NCBI GenBank assembly: GCA_947496175.1
Contig: CANMBU010000001.1
Span: forward strand, 806,001-870,000
Reading direction: 5' to 3'
Origin: an uncultured Roseovarius sp.
GTDB taxonomy: Bacteria; Pseudomonadota; Alphaproteobacteria; Rhodobacterales; Rhodobacteraceae
DNA length: 64,000 nucleotides
Below are positions 45,902 through 53,716 of this stretch, one piece after another. Position numbers and translations under genes: made by a program. Positions within the stretch are counted from its first letter, which is position 1; each line of letters begins with the position of its first letter. Under the pieces are notes generated by a model. It worked only from the letters and a program-made list of their open reading frames with translations, had not been told where the DNA came from and ran no database searches.

Positions 45902-45999
45902 CGCGGATCGTACACGCGAACTCTTGCTGATATTGTTTCAGTTTCAAAGGACCGACTGTATAAACATCCGCATCGTGAACCTCTGTCTCAGGTCTCAAA

Positions 46000-46839
46000 T
46001 TGCAAACGCAATACTCTCAGTCTGATAAAGATGGCTTGAAAGCTCTTGTTCGACAGCTGAACGGGTTCGGTTTCCCCGGTTTTTGGCAGCTCAGGTGGAT
46101 GTGCTTTCGCATCTTGCTTTACTTCCTGCACAAGCAATTCGTCAAACAGGACCGCAAAAAACCAGAACTCTATCAAATTGCGAAAAAAGGCTCACGCTTT
46201 GAGGTGCGCCGCGGAACATCCGACAGCTTTGTTATAGATGAAGTCTGGCAAAATCACGAGTACGGCGAAAACCACACTGGCATCGTCCTCGATATCGGAG
46301 CAAACATCGGCGCGTTTTCAATCTATGCGGCGCAAACGGCAGAACACGTGATCGCCATCGAGGCTTCAACGCAGAATTTTCAGCGCTTACAAAAGAACAT
46401 CAAGCTCAACGCGTTGGACAATATGTCAACCATACATGCATGCGCGGCATCTCAGGATGGTAAAAGCACGCTTAACTTTCACGATGTGAACAACGGCATG
46501 TCGTCGACGCTCTTCAAAGGCCCGAGCAAGACATCAGAAACCGTGGAGAACATCACATTCAAGACGCTGTTCGAAGCCCATCAAATTGAAAGGCTCAACT
46601 TCGTAAAATGTGATATTGAAGGCGGAGAATTCGACGTCTTTTCGGGCGCCAACCTGCCGTATCTTTCCAGAGTTAGTTCGATTTCAATGGAGATTCATTG
46701 CAACTACGCCACGCCCGACAAAGTACGCAAACTTCTCTTGGATATGGCGGATGCCGGCTTCGACCTTCGAATTTCAAACCCGTCCTTTCTAATGTGGACA
46801 GGGACAGGAATTCTTCACTTCACGAAAAACCAAGCCTAA
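46000..46839 (+). CDS. FkbM-family methyltransferase
   Basis: 279 residues. The SAM motif is VLDIGANIGAFSIYAAQTA and the FkbM acidic strands are IAIEASTQNFQRLQKNI and FVKCDIEGGEFDVFSG. N-terminal 60 residues (WQLRWMCFRILLYFLHKQF) are basic/aromatic and may be membrane-associated. FkbM enzymes O-methylate sugars or polyketides; here, near a sulfotransferase and a glycosyltransferase, a surface glycan is the likely target. Its stop overlaps the convergent gene by 4 bases. Confidence 0.85.
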   Translation: MQTQYSQSDKDGLKALVRQLNGFGFPGFWQLRWMCFRILLYFLHKQFVKQDRKKPELYQIAKKGSRFEVRRGTSDSFVIDEVWQNHEYGENHTGIVLDIGANIGAFSIYAAQTAEHVIAIEASTQNFQRLQKNIKLNALDNMSTIHACAASQDGKSTLNFHDVNNGMSSTLFKGPSKTSETVENITFKTLFEAHQIERLNFVKCDIEGGEFDVFSGANLPYLSRVSSISMEIHCNYATPDKVRKLLLDMADAGFDLRISNPSFLMWTGTGILHFTKNQA

Positions 46840-47543
46840 GTTTCTTCTGATTTTTCCTCGACTGTTTCTTTTTCAGCTTCCCGATCTGCAACAGCTTCTG
46901 AAACGACCAAAGATCCAGATAGCGTTCTAAAGAATTTTACCAATGACGCGAGGCACAAAAAGCCAACCACTCCGCTGATGGAATACGTAATCCAAGCGTT
47001 TGTGCTGATGTAGGACACGTAGCACGCCAGCCCCGCATAAATTAAACTAAAGGCGGTCATCATCAGCGGTTCAATAGCAAGCTCAATGTCACCAACTTTG
47101 AAACCGGAATGTTTGCGAGACTTTTGCAACCAATCTTCCCAATGAAAAACGGGCGTAATCCCGTCATCGGGTTGTGTGACGATCTTATTGATCTCGATGC
47201 TCAGATACTCTCGGAAGTATTTTGCAATCACAAAGATTTGGGTGAAAACTCCTGTATAAATCATCAGAAAACACACACAGGTTATAGAAATACTCACCAT
47301 CACCATCTGAACGATAATGGCGTTCTCTATGATCTGAGTGTTCAGTTCAGAAAGCGTGGAAATTTTGACGTCTGATGTCGGTCCTATGTTCAATAGAGCT
47401 GCCAGCAAGGGAATACCGGCTCCCGCGACGGATGTAACAAACCCAGTCAACCGCCGCACATTGCCGATGCATTGCAACGCTTCAGTGCGCAGCAACTCTG
47501 CTTCTTTGATCAAAGAATCAAATCTGGCTTGGTCTGGGTTCAA
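46836..47543 (-). CDS. uncharacterised membrane protein
   Basis: 235 residues. An N-terminal amphipathic helix (1-35) is followed by four membrane helices (about 37-53, 77-103, 161-180 and 185-205) and a charged tail rich in Glu/Lys (ADREAEKETVEEKSEET). The soluble part between helices 2 and 3 holds FHWEDWLQKSRKH. No family recognised. Codon use is more AT-rich than its surroundings, as is the glycan group around it, which could mean horizontal acquisition. Confidence 0.6.
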   Translation of the reverse strand: MNPDQARFDSLIKEAELLRTEALQCIGNVRRLTGFVTSVAGAGIPLLAALLNIGPTSDVKISTLSELNTQIIENAIIVQMVMVSISITCVCFLMIYTGVFTQIFVIAKYFREYLSIEINKIVTQPDDGITPVFHWEDWLQKSRKHSGFKVGDIELAIEPLMMTAFSLIYAGLACYVSYISTNAWITYSISGVVGFLCLASLVKFFRTLSGSLVVSEAVADREAEKETVEEKSEET

Positions 47544-47633
47544 TTCTGTTGGTCCGAAGGCTCAATTCATTCTTCGTTTACTCAGCACCAATCAAGTACC
47601 GAAAACAACTAAAAAGAATTGAGTGCTCCCTGC

Positions 47634-48452
47634 CTACTCCCCCAGTTTCGCGTGAACCTCGGCCAAATCAATTTCACCAATCGGCATCTTGTTGCCCGGA
47701 TTGTCGAAGTCATATTTGAAGAGTTCAAAATCCCGGTGATAGATTTCTTTGATCAGATGCATCGATAAATCGTCAAAATAATCTTCCACCGGATGCGCGC
47801 GCTTGGGGCCATGCCCCTCGCTTTCGTTAAAACGCGGGATTTTCTTCAGATCAATTTTCTTTGGTGTTTTGATCTGCTTCAGAACCTCGCCCATCCCATC
47901 ATTGAATTGCTCGGTCCAGAAGATCTTGTCATAGGTTCCGCCATTCGCGATGAAGGTCGAGACATGTCCTGACATTGACGACCAGTGGATGTCCGGATCC
48001 ATCGGACGCTTCCACCGAATGGTATCCCGCGCAAAGAGCAGGAAGCGCCGGAAGCTCTTGATCTGGTCAAACTCCCGCTTGCCATCCTCACCGCCAACAT
48101 CAATACCATATTTTTGAATGAGCAGCGGCACCAGCTTGCCACGATAGCGTTTTCCATTGCGCTGAATGCCGCAAATTTTATCGAAAAATGAGCTCAGGAT
48201 ACGGGTGTAAGGATTGCGCACACAGGTAAAAGCATAAGACGTGTGTGTGCGCACATTGGCCTTGATCAAAGGCTGGCTGTCCTCACGTGCCCATTTGTGA
48301 AGGCCATCCACGGCATCGTGAATGTCGCCATCAAAAAAGGCACCATGGTCGGAGTAGTACATGATCTGACCGATGGTTGAGCAGGCGCATTTCGGCACAA
48401 CGCGGTAAACCACGCTCTCGCTCTCCGTCATCCATGTTCCGGGAAAGCCCAT
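47634..48452 (-). CDS. sulfotransferase family 2 protein
   Basis: 272 residues. The PAPS 5'-phosphosulfate loop is VVPKCACSTIGQIMYY and the 3'-phosphate site FTCVRNPYTRILSSFFDK, as in carbohydrate sulfotransferases (HNK-1/chondroitin type). It would transfer sulfate from PAPS to a glycan or to a lipid head group. It lies head-to-head with the glycosyltransferase gene, 145 bases apart, a pairing that suggests a shared glycan product. Confidence 0.85.
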   Translation of the reverse strand: MGFPGTWMTESESVVYRVVPKCACSTIGQIMYYSDHGAFFDGDIHDAVDGLHKWAREDSQPLIKANVRTHTSYAFTCVRNPYTRILSSFFDKICGIQRNGKRYRGKLVPLLIQKYGIDVGGEDGKREFDQIKSFRRFLLFARDTIRWKRPMDPDIHWSSMSGHVSTFIANGGTYDKIFWTEQFNDGMGEVLKQIKTPKKIDLKKIPRFNESEGHGPKRAHPVEDYFDDLSMHLIKEIYHRDFELFKYDFDNPGNKMPIGEIDLAEVHAKLGE

Positions 48453-48597
48453 TCCCTGCCTCCAAACCCGTTCTTTTGCCTTTGTCGGGTCTTACCAAAC
48501 TATATCCAACAAAAAACCAAAGAAAGGCTGTTTATTCAACGCCTGTTCGCGACTATCACTATAGGCAAACGCAAAAAGAGCAGACCTTCGCTGAGAT

Positions 48598-50175
48598 ATG
48601 GCTAAAATCGCCTTTATTCTTCTGTGTCACAAAGACCCGGATGCCATCATTGGGCAAGCCAATATGCTCACTGCGGCGGGCGACTACATGGCGATCCACT
48701 TTGATGCGCGCGCAGATGCAAAAGCCTATCAGAAGATTCGCGCCGCCCTGGCCGACAATCCCAATGTGACCTTTGCGAAAAAACGCATCAAATGCGGCTG
48801 GGGGGAATGGTCTCTGGTCCAGGCAACGCTCAACGCCATAGAGGCGGCAGTAGAAAAATTTCCGCGCGCCACGCATTTTTATATGTTGTCAGGCGACTGC
48901 GCGGCCATAAAATCAGCGCGCTTTGCGCATGACTTTCTGGATCGTGAAGACAACGATTATATCGAAAGCTTCGACTTCTTCGCCAGCGACTGGATCAAAA
49001 CGGGGATGAAGGAAGAACGGCTGATCTACCGGCACTTCTTCAATGAGCGCAACAACAAGAAACTGTTCTACACTTCCTTCAATTTGCAAAGAAAGCTTGG
49101 AATAACCCGAAAGATTCCCTCTGATATTCAAATCATGATCGGAAGCCAGTGGTGGTGCCTGCGCCGCCGGACCATTGAATGGATTTTGGATTTCACGCGC
49201 AAACGTCCGGACGTGATGCGATTTTTCCGCACTACTTGGATCCCAGACGAGACGTTTTTTCAAACTATTGTCCGCCACCTCGTCCCGGAAAATGAAATCC
49301 GCACACGAACTCTGACCTTCTTGATGTTCACCGATTACGGAATGCCGGTCACCTTCTACAATGATCATTACGACCTGTTGCTTAGCCAGGATGCGCTCTT
49401 TGCCCGCAAGATCAGTGCTGAAGCGACCGAACTCAAAAAACGACTTGGCGCGCTTTACGCCGATGAGGATGCGGAATTCAAAATCTCCGACGAAGGGCGC
49501 AGTCTCTTTAAGTTCCTTTCCGGACGAGGACGCATTGGTCGTCGTTTCGCCCTGCGATTTTGGGAAACCGAAAGCACCCTGGGTCGCGAACGCGAGCTGA
49601 TGATCCTGGTGTGCAAGAAATGGCACGTGGCCAAGCGCCTCTTGGCCCGCATACGTCAGGTCACAAATGTGCCCGCCGTTGAGTATCTCTTTAACGAAGA
49701 CGACACGCCCCTGCCTGATCTGGGTGGCATCCAAAGGTCATTAGGCAAACGCACACGCCATCGTCGCGCGTTGATGCGGATGCTTTTTGACTACTTTGAA
49801 ACCGACCGCTTGATCGTCTGCATGGACCCCGGCAACATTGAGCTTTTGGAAGATTTCAACAGTGACCGCTCCACAACCCGCATGTTGGAAATTCAATGTG
49901 ACTTTACAGACGAATACCTGATTGGGCACGCCAAACGTGTTGGTTTGGCGGGCGAACGTACACCACGTGAAACACTGGAACGACTGTTGCCCACAATCCG
50001 GGGTGACATCAATTTTGAGTCAGACCGCATCCGCGATGCGGAGTTTGAGAACCATCTTATCCTGAAACAGTCAAACCCATCCGAAACCAACGCTGCGAAA
50101 ATTGAAGACTTCCTAAAGATCACACCCGACAAAGCTCTTGAAATCGCCCAAACAGATCACCTTTTTTCTGACTGA
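48598..50175 (+). CDS. GT14-type (core-2/I-branching) glycosyltransferase with DUF5928 C-terminus
   Basis: 525 residues. The first 260 resemble core-2/I-branching beta-1,6-N-acetylglucosaminyltransferases and xylosyltransferases: IAFILLCHKDPDAI, MAIHFDARAD, FYMLSGDCAAIKS, GSQWWCLRRRTIEWIL and IPDETFFQTIV. The remaining 260 correspond to the DUF5928 region common in Rhodobacteraceae, role unknown. No signal peptide or membrane helix is seen, so it acts at the cytoplasmic face. Adjacent sulfotransferase and FkbM genes point to a decorated polysaccharide. Confidence 0.85.
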   Translation: MAKIAFILLCHKDPDAIIGQANMLTAAGDYMAIHFDARADAKAYQKIRAALADNPNVTFAKKRIKCGWGEWSLVQATLNAIEAAVEKFPRATHFYMLSGDCAAIKSARFAHDFLDREDNDYIESFDFFASDWIKTGMKEERLIYRHFFNERNNKKLFYTSFNLQRKLGITRKIPSDIQIMIGSQWWCLRRRTIEWILDFTRKRPDVMRFFRTTWIPDETFFQTIVRHLVPENEIRTRTLTFLMFTDYGMPVTFYNDHYDLLLSQDALFARKISAEATELKKRLGALYADEDAEFKISDEGRSLFKFLSGRGRIGRRFALRFWETESTLGRERELMILVCKKWHVAKRLLARIRQVTNVPAVEYLFNEDDTPLPDLGGIQRSLGKRTRHRRALMRMLFDYFETDRLIVCMDPGNIELLEDFNSDRSTTRMLEIQCDFTDEYLIGHAKRVGLAGERTPRETLERLLPTIRGDINFESDRIRDAEFENHLILKQSNPSETNAAKIEDFLKITPDKALEIAQTDHLFSD

Positions 50176-50183
50176 GATACGCC

Positions 50184-50567
50184 ATGCCTTACTCTTATGA
50201 CGACCAAAACATCTTTGCCAAAATCCTACGCGGCGAAATTCCCAATGACACCGTTCTGGAAACCAAACACGCACTGGCCTTCAATGACATTCAACCGCAG
50301 GCGCCTGTGCATGTTTTGGTTATCCCCAAAGGTGCTTATGTGTGCCACGACCATTTCGCGGCCGAGGCCAGCGAGGTGGAAATCATTGATTTCATCAGGG
50401 CCACGGCCAAAGTCTGCGAGATGACGGGTGTCTCACCGGGAGATGGTCAAAGCGGGTATCGCACCATCTCAAATGCCGGGGAGGCCGGGGTGCAGGACGT
50501 GCCACATTACCACCTACACATCCTTGGAGGCCGTGGCCTGGGTCGTATGATCTCCAAACCACAGTGA
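50184..50567 (+). CDS. HIT (histidine triad) family nucleotide-binding protein
   Basis: 127 residues. The triad is HYHLHILGG near the C-terminus, giving H-x-H-x-H, preceded by NAGEAGVQDVPHYH as in Hint hydrolases. N-terminal FAKILRGEIPNDTVLE is canonical. It hydrolyses adenosine phosphoramidates and related nucleotides. Eight bases after the glycosyltransferase stop, so perhaps co-transcribed. Confidence 0.92.
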   Translation: MPYSYDDQNIFAKILRGEIPNDTVLETKHALAFNDIQPQAPVHVLVIPKGAYVCHDHFAAEASEVEIIDFIRATAKVCEMTGVSPGDGQSGYRTISNAGEAGVQDVPHYHLHILGGRGLGRMISKPQ

Positions 50568-50646
50568 GTGGCAGATGCCACACTCACCCACGCGTCAATT
50601 ATTCGCCATCTTGAAGGCATGGTTCGGGTGATACATATCCACCCCC

Positions 50647-51486
50647 ATGAGCCAAAGCACACCAATGAATGACGCATCAGAGCAGTCTCGCATCAAGAAA
50701 TTGGTGGAATCCTTCACATTCAGGAACTTCATCCTGGGTGTCATCCTCTTCAACGCCGTCATTCTGGGGCTTGAGACTTCAAAAACTGCGATGAGCGCCG
50801 CAGGGCCGGTCATTGAGGCGCTTGATAAAATTTGCCTTGGCGTCTTTGTGATCGAGCTTTTGCTCAAGCTTTACGTCTATCGCCTCTCGTTTTTCCGTGA
50901 TGGCTGGAACATTTTCGATTTCATTATTGTCGGCATATCTTTGGTGCCATCCGCACAGGGACTAAGCGTTCTACGCGCGCTGCGCATCTTGCGTCTTTTG
51001 CGCGTTGTCTCAGTCATGCCATCCCTACGTCGCGTGGTCGAAGGATTGATGAGCGCTTTACCAGGGATGGGCTCAGTATTTCTTTTGATGGGGATCATTT
51101 TCTACATCGGCTCTGTTATGGCAACCAAGCTCTTTGGCGGCGACTGCAGCGCTTGCACGCCTGAGCAAGCGGCAAACTTTCAGGACTGGTTCGGCACCAT
51201 AGGAAGCTCGGCCTATTCACTCTTTCAGATCATGACATTGGAAAGCTGGTCCATGGGCATCGTGCGCCCGGTGATGCAGGTCTACCCTTATGCATGGGCT
51301 TTCTTTGTGCCGTTCATTCTTGTGACAACCTTTGCCACTGTGAACCTGGTCGTGGGTCTGATTGTGAACTCTATGCAGGAAGCGCATGGCGTCGAAGATG
51401 CCGAACGCACGGATGAGTACCGTGATGAGGTTCTCAAGCGCCTGCAATCCATCGAAGAGCGCCTGAACGGGACCGGCAAGCCCTAG
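50647..51486 (+). CDS. bacterial voltage-gated sodium channel (NaChBac/NavAb type)
   Basis: 279 residues with the six-helix plan of one-domain ion channels: S1-S3 within 25-105, an S4 with spaced arginines (LRALRILRLLRVVSVMPSLRR), and S5-pore-S6. The selectivity filter TLESWSM is the TLESWS sequence typical of prokaryotic Na+ channels. A C-terminal coiled coil (EYRDEVLKRLQSIEERL) tetramerises it. Marine bacteria often carry such channels. Its TAG stop is nested with the stop of the convergent ABC gene in a shared CTAG. Confidence 0.9.
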   Translation: MSQSTPMNDASEQSRIKKLVESFTFRNFILGVILFNAVILGLETSKTAMSAAGPVIEALDKICLGVFVIELLLKLYVYRLSFFRDGWNIFDFIIVGISLVPSAQGLSVLRALRILRLLRVVSVMPSLRRVVEGLMSALPGMGSVFLLMGIIFYIGSVMATKLFGGDCSACTPEQAANFQDWFGTIGSSAYSLFQIMTLESWSMGIVRPVMQVYPYAWAFFVPFILVTTFATVNLVVGLIVNSMQEAHGVEDAERTDEYRDEVLKRLQSIEERLNGTGKP

Positions 51487-52412
51487 TGCGACCCGGTCAA
51501 CGACAAGAACACATCTTCCAAATTGGCCTGCTCAGTCCGCACATCCCGGATCACGATACCGGCTGCGCGCACGGCTTCCAAAACGGCATCCGCGGTTAAA
51601 ACAGACCCTCTGTAGGACAAGGCAAGTTCGCCGGTGTCTCTCCGAGACACATCCAGACCAGGAAGATTTGGCACTTTGGCGGGCGTTTGCTCTGGCACGA
51701 CCACCAGACATCGCGCATCAAGCTGCCCCAAAAGATTCGCCGTGCTGTCACGCGCCACAAGACTGCCCTGATCGATAATCGCAATCTCGTCACACATCTC
51801 CTCGGCTTCCTCAAGGTAATGCGTCGTCAGGATGATCGTCATCCCCTCTTCATTGAGCTTGCGAATGTTCTGCCAAAGCATTTGCCGCAACTCGATATCC
51901 ACACCTGCCGTCGGCTCATCCAACACCAGCACATGCGGCTGATGTACCAACGCCTTCGCCAGCAACAGCCGCCGACGCATACCCCCCGACAACGTACGCG
52001 CATAGGCTTCGGCCTTATCGCTCAAACCGACAAGCCCCAGAATTTCATCACTGCGCCGCCGCGACTTGGGCACCCCATAAAGCCCAGCCTGCACTTCCAA
52101 TGCGGCCCGAGGCGTAAAGAACGGATCAAGGTTCAATTCCTGCGGCATCACCCCAATTGCCGCCCGGCTTTGGCGGGGATTCACATCCTGATCAAAGCCC
52201 CAAATACGCACACTGCCCGCCGATTTGACGACGAGACCGGCCAGAATATTGATCAGTGTAGATTTACCTGCACCATTTGGCCCAAGCAGACCAAAGATTG
52301 ACCCGGCAGGAATATCAAGATCAACGCCCTTCAATGCCGCCTTTGCCGGTCCCTGCCGTCCGCCCGGATAGGTCTTTTGCAACCCTCGTAATTCTATCGC
52401 ATGTGATGGCAT
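51483..52412 (-). CDS. ABC transporter ATP-binding protein (exporter type), orphan
   Basis: 309 residues. Walker [15 protein letters not shown], signature [15 protein letters not shown], Walker [11 protein letters not shown], switch His in [11 protein letters not shown]. CcmA/YadG-type ATPases pair with an ABC-2 permease, normally the next gene. Here the next gene is the convergent sodium channel and no permease is in the window, so the partner must be elsewhere or lost. The cargo is unknown. Confidence 0.87.
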   Translation of the reverse strand: MPSHAIELRGLQKTYPGGRQGPAKAALKGVDLDIPAGSIFGLLGPNGAGKSTLINILAGLVVKSAGSVRIWGFDQDVNPRQSRAAIGVMPQELNLDPFFTPRAALEVQAGLYGVPKSRRRSDEILGLVGLSDKAEAYARTLSGGMRRRLLLAKALVHQPHVLVLDEPTAGVDIELRQMLWQNIRKLNEEGMTIILTTHYLEEAEEMCDEIAIIDQGSLVARDSTANLLGQLDARCLVVVPEQTPAKVPNLPGLDVSRRDTGELALSYRGSVLTADAVLEAVRAAGIVIRDVRTEQANLEDVFLSLTGSH

Positions 52413-52487
52413 TGCAACCCTTGTCCCCGGCCCGCGCTTGGATATAGTCGCGGTTTAGGGAACATGAAGCCAAAAGGAAATCCATCA

Positions 52488-52667
52488 ATGGTGACCGAAG
52501 CCCCCGAAACACGTATTGTCGACAGCTACCGTGTGGCCTGTGACGGAGGTGAAGGCGCGTTGGGCCACCCACGCGTGTGGCTTTCCATTCCCCATGACAC
52601 TGGTTTTGTAGAATGCCCCTATTGTGACGCCAAGCTGGTTCACAAGGATTTTGAAGGCAAAGTCTGA
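52488..52667 (+). CDS. zf-CHCC zinc-finger protein (NDUFS6-like)
   Basis: 59 residues. The zinc ligands are C18 (RVACDGG), H27 (ALGHPRVWL) and the CPYC pair. Proteins of this family are related to complex I accessory subunit NDUFS6. The start at 52488 has AAGGAAA upstream. Stands between a divergent ABC gene and a PhyH gene. Confidence 0.85.
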   Translation: MVTEAPETRIVDSYRVACDGGEGALGHPRVWLSIPHDTGFVECPYCDAKLVHKDFEGKV

Positions 52668-52763
52668 AACCGACATCCTTCCTGCCTCATGGCGCTGAAA
52701 CAGCATTGACATACGCCTTGTCCCCCATGTTCCATTCGAGTTGGAAAATGCGGAGAAACGCCA

Positions 52764-53627
52764 ATGGCCGTGCTGACCCAAACACAGATCGATGCGTTTT
52801 GGCGCGATGGTGTGCTCACTGTTGAGAACGCCGTCAGTCCAGATCAACTTGCCGCCATGCGCGAAGAGTTCGAGGGCTGGATCGAAGAAAGCCGTGCTCA
52901 CCGAAACGACTATGGCGAGACCATGGATGGCCGCGCGCGGTTCTCCGTTGAACCGGGCCACAGCGCCGAAAAACCCGCCCTGCGCCGGGTACAGTCCCCG
53001 GAAGAAGTCTCGGATGTTTTTCTCGACACAATGCGCAATGCGGGCACGGTTGACATGGTGGCTGACCTCATTGGCCCCAACCTGCGCTTTCACCATGGCA
53101 AGGTAAACTCCAAACAACCCGGCGCCGCGACGCAAATCAAATTTCATCAGGACTTCTCGTTTCAGCCGATGACAAACGATGATCTGATTACCGCACTTCT
53201 CTTTGTCGATGATGTCACACTCGAAAACGGCCCACTTGAAGTCGTCCCCGGCACGCATAAAGGCCCGCTTTATTCGCATTGGCATGACGGGCAGTTCACT
53301 GGCGCTGTCTCAGATGAAGTTCTGAACAAGCACAAAGACAACATTGTACGTTGCACCGGCAAAGCCGGGTCTGTTTGCCTAATGCATTCCAGCCTTCTGC
53401 ATGGCTCGGCACCAAACCTCTCGGATCAACCGCGCACGCTCTATATAGCCACCTACTATGCCGAAGATGCCATTGAGCTCAGCCCAAATCACTTGCCAAG
53501 CCGACATACGCATGAACTCGTGCGTGGTGAGGAAACAGGCCGCGTGCGCTGTTCATCTTACGAGATGGAAATCCCTGAAAAACCCACCTCCACCTCCTTC
53601 TTTGATCAGCAATCAGAAATGGCCTGA
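52764..53627 (+). CDS. phytanoyl-CoA dioxygenase (PhyH) family protein
   Basis: 287 residues. Fe(II) ligands: H-x-D in IKFHQDFSFQPM and distal His in SLLHGSAPNLSD; 2-oxoglutarate Arg in DQPRTLYIATYY. Only distantly similar to the PhyH protein at 35.9 kb, so not a recent copy. Substrate unknown. The N-terminal AQTQIDAFWRDGVLTVEN-type opening and moderate length are ordinary for the family. Confidence 0.84.
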   Translation: MAVLTQTQIDAFWRDGVLTVENAVSPDQLAAMREEFEGWIEESRAHRNDYGETMDGRARFSVEPGHSAEKPALRRVQSPEEVSDVFLDTMRNAGTVDMVADLIGPNLRFHHGKVNSKQPGAATQIKFHQDFSFQPMTNDDLITALLFVDDVTLENGPLEVVPGTHKGPLYSHWHDGQFTGAVSDEVLNKHKDNIVRCTGKAGSVCLMHSSLLHGSAPNLSDQPRTLYIATYYAEDAIELSPNHLPSRHTHELVRGEETGRVRCSSYEMEIPEKPTSTSFFDQQSEMA

Positions 53628-53716
53628 CGACAGCTTCTGTCGCAATCCGGGTGGAAGCCAGCGCCGCTTCGTGGCAATAGTTTTGCAACACCAGTTTGCA
53701 ACAGGCGGGGGCCAGG

